A DNA stretch of 9,734 bases from the NCBI GenBank assembly GCA_002399735.1, contig DHEF01000039.1, positions 92,758 through 102,491 of the forward strand. The letters are read 5' to 3'. The stretch comes from Chitinophagaceae bacterium UBA4857. Lineage in GTDB: Bacteria > Bacteroidota > Bacteroidia > Chitinophagales > Chitinophagaceae. Of this stretch, positions 1 through 6,879 are shown piece by piece (position 1 is the first letter of the stretch; each line of letters starts with the position of its first letter). The notes below the pieces were generated by a model that saw only the letters and a list, made by a program, of their open reading frames with translations, made no database searches and was not told where the DNA came from. The position numbers were made by a program, and so were the translations under genes.

Positions 1-60
1 CCCGATCCTATCGGATCGCAACAGACGATGATAGTAGCACCATAGCTCGTAACGTAAAAA
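1..60 (+). repeat. Dispersed two-hairpin intergenic repeat, copy A (cut by window edge)
   Basis: Bases 3-18 form a hairpin, CGATCC-TATC-GGATCG. Bases 1-32 match the reverse complement of 9688-9719 at 30 of 32 positions and match 4784-4815 at 26 of 32. Weaker similarity continues through an AGTAGCACCATAGCTCG-like stretch into an A-rich tail near base 60, where the other copies carry a second hairpin and an A-tract. The left part of the element lies outside the window. It sits about 200 bases past the pdxH stop codon and codes for nothing obvious. The family and mechanism of spread are unknown to me. Confidence 0.75.
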
Positions 61-83
61 TATTAATGCCGCATCTGACTCTA

Positions 84-141
84 CCTAAGCCCCTCCTTCG
101 GAGATTCACGAAGGGAAGTAACGGAGTTAGGGGGAGGCTTT
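84..141. other. GC-rich intergenic segment with a short hairpin
   Basis: The hairpin CCTTCG (95-100) / CGAAGG (109-114) has an 8-base loop. It is nested between CCTAA (84-88) / TTAGG (127-131), and alternatively AAGCC (88-92) / GGCTT (137-141). The block is clearly richer in C and G than its surroundings. It resembles GC-rich intergenic inserts often seen in Bacteroidota genomes, but I cannot name a family. It could fold in the 3' region of the pdxH transcript. No U-run follows the hairpin on either strand, so it is not a classical terminator. Confidence 0.35.
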
Positions 142-190
142 AATCAGTGGAGGAACGTTGGTAAACAAAAAATAATTAGCGAGGCGTAAT

Positions 191-232
191 GCTGAATGCT
201 TAAAGTAGAAAGCCAAAAGCTATAAGCGGTTC
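191..232. repeat. Degenerate 7-base tandem repeat
   Basis: Six consecutive 7-base units can be read without a gap: GCTGAAT, GCTTAAA, GTAGAAA, GCCAAAA, GCTATAA, GCGGTTC. The first five share the pattern G-C/T-x-x-A-A-A/T; the last is only a weak match. It lies just downstream of the pdxH stop codon. Similar heptamer arrays with an approximate GCTnAAA consensus are something I recall from Sphingobacteria intergenic regions, but I could not check this. Function is unknown; it may have arisen by replication slippage. Confidence 0.5.
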
Positions 233-256
233 AATTATTAGTTCTTAATTGGTTTT

Positions 257-907
257 CTATGGCGCCAGGCGCTCGATAAGCCAACTGCCATCTAATTGCA
301 GACTGTATTGCAACCTGTCGTGCAGGCGGGATGGGCGGCCTTGCCAAAACTCTACCGTTACGGGCTTTACGATATAACCTCCCCAATGGTTGGGCCGTGT
401 AATGTTGTTTAAGTTTTTGGCAACATTATCTTCCAGTCGGGCATAAGCATTTTCCAGAATGTCGCGGTTGGGTATAACGGTGCTTTGCGGGGAAATACTG
501 GCACCTATCTGGCTGCCGGTGGGTCGTGAGTAAAAATATTCATTACTATCAGTCTCGCTGGTTTTGCTTACAAGCCCGGTAATACGTACCTGGCGCTCTA
601 ACTCCTTCCAAAAAAATACCAGACAAGCTTTTGGGTTTTCTAATAAATGCAGGCCTTTAAAACTGTTGTAATTGGTAAAAAAAATAAACCCATCAGGTGT
701 TACGCCTTTTAGTAAAACAATTCTGGCAGCGGGTATACCATCGGCCGATGCTGTGGCCAGGGTCATGGCATTTACTTCACTTAACTCGGCTTTAATAGCT
801 TCGTTCCACCAGCTATTAAATTGTTCAATAGGGTTATCTTTTACATCGGCTTCCAGTAAAGTTTGTTTGCTGTAGTTTAAGCGAATGTTGGCAATAGATT
901 CGTTCAT
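257..907 (-). CDS. pdxH: Pyridoxamine 5'-phosphate oxidase
   Basis: This FMN-dependent cytoplasmic enzyme oxidises pyridoxine or pyridoxamine 5'-phosphate to pyridoxal 5'-phosphate, using O2 and releasing H2O2, in vitamin B6 synthesis and salvage. Starting at the ATG at 907 the protein has 216 residues, close to the 218 of the E. coli enzyme. An upstream in-frame TTG at 913 adds only two residues and is less likely. Visible family motifs are ARIVLLK (FMN binding, about 61-67), FFTNYNSFKG (76-85), RQVR (105-108), YFYSRP (124-129) and the C-terminal signature FWQGRPSRLHDR (187-198). Arg194 and His196 of that signature correspond to the substrate-contacting Arg/His pair of the E. coli enzyme. 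The ending IERLAP is typical of the family. It appears to be its own transcription unit, since a terminator lies upstream at 969-998 and a promoter candidate at 924-931. No truncation or missing residue was seen. Confidence 0.97.
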   Translation of the reverse strand: MNESIANIRLNYSKQTLLEADVKDNPIEQFNSWWNEAIKAELSEVNAMTLATASADGIPAARIVLLKGVTPDGFIFFTNYNSFKGLHLLENPKACLVFFWKELERQVRITGLVSKTSETDSNEYFYSRPTGSQIGASISPQSTVIPNRDILENAYARLEDNVAKNLNNITRPNHWGGYIVKPVTVEFWQGRPSRLHDRLQYSLQLDGSWLIERLAP

Positions 908-923
908 AACCAAAATATTTAGG

Positions 924-931
924 CAAAGGTA
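924..931 (-). promoter_or_regulatory. Candidate -7 element for pdxH
   Basis: Read on the minus strand these bases are TACCTTTG, an exact match to the Bacteroidota -7 consensus TAnnTTTG. It lies 16 bases before the pdxH ATG, which would give a leader of only about ten bases. I see no convincing -33 TTG element at the usual distance. The call rests on the single motif and on its place just after a terminator, in front of a gene that needs a promoter. Confidence 0.4.
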
Positions 932-936
932 ACCAT

Positions 937-953
937 GCTGTAAAAATTACAGC
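937..953. promoter_or_regulatory. 17-base inverted repeat upstream of pdxH
   Basis: GCTGTAA-AAA-TTACAGC has two perfect 7-base arms and a 3-base centre. It lies immediately upstream of the candidate -7 element, so it would cover the -35 to -15 region. That geometry suits a dimeric repressor or activator site. Its short loop makes it a poor RNA hairpin. No regulator gene is next to it. Confidence 0.35.
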
Positions 954-968
954 TATGATGTTGGTCAT

Positions 969-998
969 AAAAAAAGCCATAGCTACGAAGCTATGGCT
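969..998 (-). terminator. Rho-independent terminator of the GH109-like gene
   Basis: On the minus strand a perfect 10-base stem, AGCCATAGCT / AGCTATGGCT, has a TCGT tetraloop and is followed directly by seven T residues. It starts 24 bases past the stop codon of the gene at 1022-2479. It should end that transcript before pdxH, so the two minus-strand genes are probably not co-transcribed. Confidence 0.9.
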
Positions 999-1021
999 GT
1001 ATAAAAAGTATGGCTACTAAA

Positions 1022-2479
1022 TTATTGACCCAATTGGTTGGTTTTACCTTTGTTTACTTTTCTTACCTGTGTAGTACCGCCACCATCTAAAGTCAGGTTA
1101 ACAGGCTTGTTTGTTTTCCACGCACCACGAGTAAAATCGGGGATATCAACTGTTTTTGATTTTTTACCTACCGATGTAACGCTTAATGCAAAGATGGAAC
1201 TCCAGCTTGCTGCATCATACACATCCTGATCAAGCGGTAAGCCGTTACGTAAGCAATCTATCAGGCGCCAGTCCATAATAAAATCCATACCACCATGGCC
1301 ACCAACTTCCTTGGCTATTTCGCCAATATGTTTAACAATGGGTGGGGTGTATTTTTTCTCCAGCTCGTCAAACTCTTCTTTTTTAACCCAGCTATGGCCA
1401 AAAGCAATTTTTGCGGGGCCGGGATATTTTTGTGCAATACCTTTTGTACCACTTAATAAATGTAAACGTGAGTAAGGACGTATGGTTGATACGTCGTGTT
1501 GTATCATCATTGTTTTACCAAGATCCGTACGAATGATTGTGGTGTTCATATTACCACGGTAAGGCTTGTCTGTAAACTCGGCAAAAAAATTATCTGTTGC
1601 TGCTTTTTCCCTGGCCATATTGTTTAAAATAAAATCGTTGGAGCTCATGCTAACCAGGTGATCCATTTTATCGCCACGGTTAATATTTAAACATTGGGCA
1701 ATAGGCCCCAAACCATGGGTTGGGTAAAGGTTACCGTTGCGTTTGTAGTTTTCTTTTAAACGCCACATATCAGCATATGCGTTTTTATTAAACAACCAGT
1801 CTTTGCTCAGGTCATGTATGTAAGCACCTTCGGCATGTACCAATTCTCCAAACATTCCCTGGCGGGCCATGTTTAAAGTAAGCAGTTCAAAAAAGTCGTA
1901 GCAACAATTCTCAAGCATCATACAATGCTTCTTTGTTTTCTCCGATGTTTCTACCAGCTCCCAGCATTGGTCAATACTTAAACCTGCGTTTACCTCAACT
2001 GCCGCATGTTTATCGTTACGCATGGCCGCTAAACAAATAGGTGTATGTAACTCCCATGGTGTTACGTTATATACTAAATCAATATCAGGACTTTCGCACA
2101 AAGCTTTCCAGCCGGTATCACCACTAAATTCTTTTGCTTTGGGCCTGCCTAATCTTTCTAAAATTTTTTGCGATTTTGTTACACGGTCGGCATATTTATC
2201 GCACAAGGCAACAATCTCCACTCCATCAATATAAGCCAGTCTTTCTACGGCACCTACACCACGCATACCAAGGCCTACAATGCCCACACGTACTACATTT
2301 AATTTTGGTGCAGCATAACCGCACATATTAAAACGTTGTTTCTTTTTCTGCAATTCAAAACTTCTTTCAAACTCTTCGTCAGTAACGGCAGGGCCGCTGG
2401 CAAATGACGGAACACCGGTAGCAAGCATACCACCACCAATGGCCAACCCTTTCAAAAATTTTCTGCGATCAGTACCCAT
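1022..2479 (-). CDS. Tat-exported Gfo/Idh/MocA protein of the GH109 (alpha-N-acetylgalactosaminidase-like) group
   Basis: The 485-residue protein opens with a twin-arginine leader (RRKFLKG at 5-11, hydrophobic to about 23, ending near SFASG), so it is probably exported folded with its cofactor. A Rossmann motif GIVGLGMRG (66-74) binds NAD(H). Further family blocks are TPWELH (140-145), EVNAG (162-166), ENCCY (190-194), YPTHGLGP (252-259), INRGD (about 266-270) and, near the C-terminus, GGHGGMDF and DVYDAASW, ending in IPDFTRGAW. This series matches what I recall of Elizabethkingia NagA, the founding GH109 enzyme, which removes terminal alpha-GalNAc by an NAD-dependent oxidation/elimination mechanism. 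GH109 is broad, so the true sugar may differ; host-glycan specificity should not be assumed. It is transcribed alone, with a terminator at 969-998 and a possible operator at 2552-2571. Confidence 0.88.
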   Translation of the reverse strand: MGTDRRKFLKGLAIGGGMLATGVPSFASGPAVTDEEFERSFELQKKKQRFNMCGYAAPKLNVVRVGIVGLGMRGVGAVERLAYIDGVEIVALCDKYADRVTKSQKILERLGRPKAKEFSGDTGWKALCESPDIDLVYNVTPWELHTPICLAAMRNDKHAAVEVNAGLSIDQCWELVETSEKTKKHCMMLENCCYDFFELLTLNMARQGMFGELVHAEGAYIHDLSKDWLFNKNAYADMWRLKENYKRNGNLYPTHGLGPIAQCLNINRGDKMDHLVSMSSNDFILNNMAREKAATDNFFAEFTDKPYRGNMNTTIIRTDLGKTMMIQHDVSTIRPYSRLHLLSGTKGIAQKYPGPAKIAFGHSWVKKEEFDELEKKYTPPIVKHIGEIAKEVGGHGGMDFIMDWRLIDCLRNGLPLDQDVYDAASWSSIFALSVTSVGKKSKTVDIPDFTRGAWKTNKPVNLTLDGGGTTQVRKVNKGKTNQLGQ

Positions 2480-2551
2480 AGCGTAGTTTATTTTTTATTT
2501 GTCGCAATATCCTTAATAATACCATAACATAGTTCCAAATACAAAAATTGG

Positions 2552-2571
2552 ACAATCGTTTGAACGCTTGT
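2552..2571. promoter_or_regulatory. 20-base imperfect palindrome, candidate operator
   Basis: The sequence reads ACAA-T-CGTT-TG-AACG-C-TTGT. Eight of ten positions pair across the centre. It lies 73-92 bases upstream of the GH109-like start codon. Size and symmetry suit a dimeric helix-turn-helix regulator of a sugar-use gene. The right arm runs into a T-run on the plus strand, so it could also act as a weak plus-strand terminator. However, no plus-strand gene ends here. Confidence 0.4.
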
Positions 2572-2878
2572 TTTTTACAAATAATTAGCATAAACACAGA
2601 AATAAGGGCTCTTTACCATTTGAATGCAAACGTTGTACTAAATGGGTGAAGTAATTTTTGGTACTTTGTACCACCTGCCTGTCCGGCTCCGGCAAAATGT
2701 GAAGTGTGCACATAGCCGTCTTTTTCCACATGGCGGTTTTAGTAATGGCCCCGCTAACAATCAGGTGATTCATTCCATCTCCTGTAGGTGCATAGCGTTG
2801 AAGGAAAAATAAAACTCCTACGATTTGTGTGCTATGAAATTTTATAAAGTAAATTTATGATACTAACTACATTAACAC

Positions 2879-2911
2879 CGATGATCGTCCCTTGCGACGC
2901 TCCGTTCATCG
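2879..2911 (-). repeat. Partial, diverged copy of the dispersed repeat (copy B)
   Basis: Bases 2884-2897 (ATCGTCCCTTGCGA) are identical to 9691-9704 inside copy D. The flanking GATCC/GGATC hairpin is missing and is replaced by GCTCCGTTCATCG. A different inverted pair, CGATGA (2879-2884) / TCATCG (2906-2911), surrounds the shared core. It may be a decayed or recombined copy, or a second repeat type sharing a core. Confidence 0.45.
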
Positions 2912-2960
2912 TTCCGTTCGTTAATCAACAATCGTAACACATTAATTAAACCCCTTAACC

Positions 2961-4697
2961 ATGATAAATAAATTCATTTCACTGTCGGTACTGCTCTTAG
3001 TAACTGCTACGTCATTTGCACAAACCTATATTATCAATGTAACGATTGCTGATGTAGAAAAGCAAAAGTTGGTCCCAAACCAAACGGTTATTATCAATAA
3101 CGACGTTATAACTAAAATACAATCCACAAAAGTAAAAATACCTGCCGACGCAAATATTATTGATGGCACCGGTAAATACCTTTTTCCGGGTTTAACGGAT
3201 GCCCATATACATTTTTTTCAGAACGGTGGTTTATATACCCGACCCGATGCGATTGATTTAAGAAGCAAGACCCCCTATGAAAAGGAAAGAGAATTGGCGC
3301 ACAAAACCATGGAAGATAAATTAAGAAGGTATTTGCAAAACGGTATTACCAATGTAGTGGATGTTGGCGCATCTTATAGTTACCTAAAAAAACGGGAGTT
3401 GTATAAAGAAAAAAATTTTGCACCTTCTATTTATATGACTGGTCCACTACTTACTACCTATGAACCGGAAGTGTTTAAAAACATGGGCGATGAAGCTCCT
3501 TTTAGTTTGGTAAAAACCATTGATGATGGTATAAAAATGGTGCAGCAACAATTGCCCTATAACCCGGATTTTATTAAAATATGGTATATAGTTGGCGCAG
3601 ATGGTTTACCAAAGGAAGAAAGTGCCAGAAAAAATTTGCCTGTTATTAAAGCTATCATAGATGAAGCACACAAAAACAAACTAAAAGTAGCAGTACATGC
3701 CACCGAAAGAATTACAGCACAACTGGCGGTGGAGAATGGTGCTGATTTTTTGGTGCATAACGTGGAAGATGAATTACTGAAAGATGATTTTGTACAATTG
3801 TTAAAAAACAAGAAAACAGTTCTTTGCCCTACGCTGCAGGCAATGGATGGCTACGATATCACTTTTGCGCAACGTTTAACCATGAGTAATCATGATTTAC
3901 GTTATGCTGAGCCCTTCCAGTTAGGTACCCTCCTTGATTTGAAACACTTGCCAGATACAGCACTTATTAACAAATATAAAAACGTGGCTAACTCGGAAGC
4001 TTATATGGCCAAAAACAAAGAAGCCAATAGAATCAGCGCACAAAATCTTAAAAAACTCGCCGATGCCGGGGTTATCATAGCAACAGGTACCGATGCCGGT
4101 AATATAGGCACACTGCATGCTACATCTTACCTGAACGAATTAACACGGATGAGGGCAAGTGGTATGAGTAACTGGCAAATAATTCAGGCATCTACCATTA
4201 ATGGCGCAAAAATGCTAAGTAAAGAAACTGAGTTTGGTAGTATAACAATGGGAAAAAAAGCTAATTTAATTTTACTGGATGCTAACCCGGTAGATAGTTT
4301 AACAAACTTTACTAAACTATATCGTGTAATAAATAGAGGGGTGGTTATTAACCCCGACACATTGGTGATGGAAACACCTGAAGCACTGGTGCAACGCCAG
4401 TTAAATGCCTACAACTTTAGAAATATAGAAGCTTTTTTAGAACCCTACGCCGATGACGTGGAAATTTATATCTATCCTGATAAATTGCTTGGTAAAGGTA
4501 AAGAGGCAATGCGGAAAAATTATGCCGAGATGTTTGACGGAATACCCAACCTGCATTGCGAAATATTAAGTAGAATAGTACAGGGCAATATTGTAATAGA
4601 TAAAGAACGTGTACAATTTAATGATAAAATAGAAGAGGCTACTGCCATTTACCACATTGAAAACAAGAAAATAAAAAAAGTATTTTTTATTGAATAA
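2961..4697 (+). CDS. Secreted metal-dependent amidohydrolase with C-terminal SnoaL/NTF2-like domain
   Basis: The 578-residue protein begins with a signal peptide (hydrophobic 5-16, likely cut after SFA20 before Gln21; no lipobox Cys). The amidohydrolase-superfamily TIM barrel (about 22-465) shows the metal ligands H82-x-H84 (DAHIH), K206 in DFIKIW as the probable carboxylated bridging lysine, H246 (VAVHATE), H266 (FLVHNVE) and D378 (TGTDAGN). The barrel resembles the imidazolonepropionase/Xaa-Pro dipeptidase branch, so it may cleave a cyclic amide or a small peptide in the periplasm. The substrate cannot be read from sequence. After the usual C-terminal beta element (KANLILLDANPVD) comes a domain of about 105 residues (474-578) with the alpha-beta pattern of SnoaL/NTF2-like folds. 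The protein looks complete. It is upstream of, and co-directional with, the signalling operon, separated by 253 bases holding a repeat. Confidence 0.87.
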   Translation: MINKFISLSVLLLVTATSFAQTYIINVTIADVEKQKLVPNQTVIINNDVITKIQSTKVKIPADANIIDGTGKYLFPGLTDAHIHFFQNGGLYTRPDAIDLRSKTPYEKERELAHKTMEDKLRRYLQNGITNVVDVGASYSYLKKRELYKEKNFAPSIYMTGPLLTTYEPEVFKNMGDEAPFSLVKTIDDGIKMVQQQLPYNPDFIKIWYIVGADGLPKEESARKNLPVIKAIIDEAHKNKLKVAVHATERITAQLAVENGADFLVHNVEDELLKDDFVQLLKNKKTVLCPTLQAMDGYDITFAQRLTMSNHDLRYAEPFQLGTLLDLKHLPDTALINKYKNVANSEAYMAKNKEANRISAQNLKKLADAGVIIATGTDAGNIGTLHATSYLNELTRMRASGMSNWQIIQASTINGAKMLSKETEFGSITMGKKANLILLDANPVDSLTNFTKLYRVINRGVVINPDTLVMETPEALVQRQLNAYNFRNIEAFLEPYADDVEIYIYPDKLLGKGKEAMRKNYAEMFDGIPNLHCEILSRIVQGNIVIDKERVQFNDKIEEATAIYHIENKKIKKVFFIE

Positions 4698-4768
4698 AAA
4701 ATGCATTGTTTTCACGATGATGATGAGCGATTTGCAGCACAAGTGATAGTATTTAATTCATTTCCACT

Positions 4769-4850
4769 GGAAATAAATTAAATCCCAATCCTATCGGATT
4801 ACAACAAAAGTTGATTAGTATTACTGCTGCTGACTAACAAATAAAAAACA
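4769..4850 (+). repeat. Dispersed two-hairpin intergenic repeat, copy C
   Basis: Bases 4769-4817 match the reverse complement of 9686-9734 at 41 of 49 positions, including an 18-base identical outer end (4769-4786). The first hairpin is AATCC-TATC-GGATT (4787-4800). Relative to copies A and D the outer G-C pair is replaced by A-T on both arms, a compensated change. A second, weaker stem TTAGT (4815-4819) / ACTAA (4833-4837) is followed by an A-rich tail. It starts 71 bases after the amidohydrolase stop codon and ends 100 bases before the kinase start codon. Confidence 0.8.
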
Positions 4851-4883
4851 CCACGCATTACATACAACTACAGCTCCGTATGC

Positions 4884-4936
4884 ACGAGTATTAAAATTTA
4901 AAAGGTAACTACAATATAATATTTCCAACGAGTATT
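4884..4936. repeat. 9-base direct repeat upstream of the signalling operon
   Basis: ACGAGTATT occurs at 4884-4892 and again at 4928-4936, 44 bases apart start to start. The second copy ends 14 bases before the kinase ATG. The spacing is close to four helical turns, as expected for two sites of one regulator on the same face of DNA. Two copies of a 9-mer could also be chance. Confidence 0.25.
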
Positions 4937-4950
4937 CTAACTAATAATAA

Positions 4951-6855
4951 ATGAAACTAACCAAAGAATTAGAAGCCGAAATAATTGAAGCGTATAAAAG
5001 TTTTTGGGTAGCTAATTTGTCGGCCAACATGGAAGTGTTTGCCTCTTACCTTACCGAAGATTTCAGCATTATTGGATCGGCCGTAGGAGAAACATATTTT
5101 AGCAAGAAAGATGCGATTGCTTTTTATACGGCTACTGCCGAAGAGTTAAAAGGCAAAGCGGAATTGCGGAATAGAAATATCAGCATTCAACCTGTACGGG
5201 ATAATATGGTTGTGGCCAGAGAGCTGAGTGATTTGTATATACTGATGAGTGATGCCTGGACTTTTTATGGTCATGCAAGAATTAGCTGCGTCATGATAAA
5301 AGTTGATGATGTGTGGAAAGCTGTTCATCAGCATGCTTCTTTTGCCGACCATCGCACCGAAGAAGGACAACAACAGGCCGCAAAAAAAATAGAAAAGGAA
5401 AACCTGGAATTGCGGGAAGCCGTACAACGAAGAACAATAGAACTTCAATCCAAAAACAGAGAACTGGAAATTGAAGCTGCTGTAGAAAGAGTGCGGGCAA
5501 GAACAATGGCGATGCAGCATAGTGATGAATTAGCGGATGCGTCTTTTGTACTGGATACACAGGTTCGTTCATTGGGTATAGAAACATGGGGATGTGCATT
5601 TAATATTTATGGCGACAATGAATCTACCGAATGGTTTAGTTCTGAAGGCGGTACGTTGCCTGCTTACAAAACGCCTAGGGAGGATTTCTTTCTGCGGGCT
5701 TATGAAGCAGGTAAGCAAGGCCAACAAATTTACATTGAAGAGTTTGCCGGAGGGGATTGCAAAGCCCATTATGACTATCTCCTCACTATTCCGATAATGG
5801 GTGATGCGTTAAGAGGCATGTTGGCAGCCGGTCGCTCCTTTCCGGAAAGGCAGATTGACCATGCTACTTTTTTTAAATATGGTCATTTGTTGTTTATAAC
5901 ACCCGAACACGTTCCCGATTCGCATGATATTTTTATCCGTTTTGCTAAAGTGTTTGAACAAACCTATACCCGATTTCTTGATTTACAAAAAGCGGAAGCA
6001 CAAGCTATAAGAGCAGAGCAAGATTTAAAAGAAATAAAAGAGGCTCGTAAAAAAGCAGAAGACACTTTGATTGCATTACAGGCCACACAAAAACAATTAA
6101 TACAATCCGAAAAAATGGCTTCTCTCGGCGAACTCACTGCCGGTATTGCTCATGAAATACAAAACCCATTAAATTTTGTAAACAATTTTAGCGATGTAAG
6201 CAGTGAGTTGTTAGATGAAATGAGCGCAGCATTAGTTAATGGAGATATGGAAGAAGTAGAAGCCATTGCTACAGATATAAAGAACAATCTTGAAAAAATA
6301 AACCACCATGGTAAACGTGCCGATGCCATTGTAAAAGGCATGTTACAACATTCCCGGAAAAGTGAAGGACAAAAAGAACCGACAGACATCAATGCTTTGT
6401 GCGATGAATATTTAAGACTCTCCTATCATGGTTTGCGAGCTAAGGATAAAAGTTTTAACGCACACTTTACGATAGATTTTGATAGCGAAATAAAAAAAGT
6501 AAATGTGTTACCTCAGGAAATAGGACGTTTGTTATTGAATTTGTTGAATAATGCTTTTTATGCCGTGGCAGAAAAAAGCAAAGCAGTGAAAGAAGTGTAT
6601 GCCCCTACCGTGTCTATACAAACAAAAAAGCTGCCACATGCTATTGAAATCACCGTTCTGGATAATGGCAATGGCATTCCGGATGCGGTGAAAGAAAAAA
6701 TATTCCAACCATTTTTTACCACCAAACCTACCGGGCAAGGTACCGGCTTAGGTCTTAGCATTAGCTACGATATTGTAAAAGCACATGGAGGTGAATTAAA
6801 AGTGGACAGCAAGGAAGGGGAATTCACTCGCTTTGTTATTACTTTGCCGGTATAA
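4951..6855 (+). CDS. Soluble histidine kinase with SnoaL/NTF2-like and GAF-like input domains
   Basis: This 634-residue protein has no signal or membrane segment, so it is cytoplasmic. Domain order: SnoaL/NTF2-like fold (about 5-135; ends VWKAVHQHASF); a coiled coil (about 138-180); a GAF-like region (about 180-345) opening with AAVERVRARTMAMQHSDEL, a phrase common in Bacteroidota kinases; a second coiled coil (345-385); the dimerisation/phosphoacceptor domain; and the ATPase domain. The H-box is HEIQNPLNF with His401 as the phosphoacceptor. ExxN (E402, N405) matches the phosphatase motif of HisKA kinases, so it may also dephosphorylate its partner. ATP-binding boxes are N534 (NNAFYA), D571-N-G-N-G575, FQPFFTTK and GQGTGLGL (595-602). 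It starts the operon; the membrane kinase follows after 24 bases. The NTF2-like domain probably binds a small hydrophobic molecule in its pocket, but the ligand is unknown. The catalytic half is nearly a copy of the next gene's. Confidence 0.93.
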   Translation: MKLTKELEAEIIEAYKSFWVANLSANMEVFASYLTEDFSIIGSAVGETYFSKKDAIAFYTATAEELKGKAELRNRNISIQPVRDNMVVARELSDLYILMSDAWTFYGHARISCVMIKVDDVWKAVHQHASFADHRTEEGQQQAAKKIEKENLELREAVQRRTIELQSKNRELEIEAAVERVRARTMAMQHSDELADASFVLDTQVRSLGIETWGCAFNIYGDNESTEWFSSEGGTLPAYKTPREDFFLRAYEAGKQGQQIYIEEFAGGDCKAHYDYLLTIPIMGDALRGMLAAGRSFPERQIDHATFFKYGHLLFITPEHVPDSHDIFIRFAKVFEQTYTRFLDLQKAEAQAIRAEQDLKEIKEARKKAEDTLIALQATQKQLIQSEKMASLGELTAGIAHEIQNPLNFVNNFSDVSSELLDEMSAALVNGDMEEVEAIATDIKNNLEKINHHGKRADAIVKGMLQHSRKSEGQKEPTDINALCDEYLRLSYHGLRAKDKSFNAHFTIDFDSEIKKVNVLPQEIGRLLLNLLNNAFYAVAEKSKAVKEVYAPTVSIQTKKLPHAIEITVLDNGNGIPDAVKEKIFQPFFTTKPTGQGTGLGLSISYDIVKAHGGELKVDSKEGEFTRFVITLPV

Positions 6856-6879
6856 TTATTTTATTAACAAGTATCTACT

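Larger units (their letters stand above)
2480..2960. other. 481-base divergent intergenic region, no convincing gene
   Basis: The region separates two divergently transcribed genes and should hold both promoters. It contains the 20-base palindrome at 2552-2571, a small hairpin TGGTAC-TTT-GTACCA (2659-2673) and a partial dispersed-repeat copy near 2879-2911. A minus-strand reading frame of 62 codons (2773 to 2585) has AGGAG five bases before its ATG, but its protein looks like no family I know and is rich in unusual residues. I do not call it a gene. A weak TAAATTTA at 2850-2857, with TTTG at 2824-2827, is the nearest thing to a promoter for the plus-strand gene; the 22-base spacing is longer than usual. 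Confidence 0.5.

Noticed and set aside
2659..2673. Small hairpin TGGTAC-TTT-GTACCA as an operator or terminator
   Set aside because: The arms are only six bases, and there is no U-run in the right orientation and no clear promoter beside it.
2585..2773. Minus-strand reading frame of 62 codons with AGGAG five bases before the ATG
   Set aside because: The main genes here show no such ribosome site, the predicted peptide resembles no family I know, and it lies in a repeat-bearing intergenic region. It could be a leader peptide of the GH109-like gene, but nothing else supports that.
2791..2836. Inverted pair CATAGC / GCTATG with a 34-base spacer
   Set aside because: Six-base arms with a long spacer are expected by chance in AT-rich spacer DNA.
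4682..4702. A/T-only inverted repeat (ATTTTTTAT / ATAAAAAAT) across the amidohydrolase stop codon as a terminator
   Set aside because: The stem has no G-C pairs and no following U-run, and it overlaps coding sequence, so it is probably a by-product of AT-rich sequence.
5146..5599. Long minus-strand open frames opposite the first kinase gene
   Set aside because: They lie fully inside a well-supported kinase gene, and their translations are low-complexity, rich in Phe, Leu and Ser, as expected for antisense shadows.
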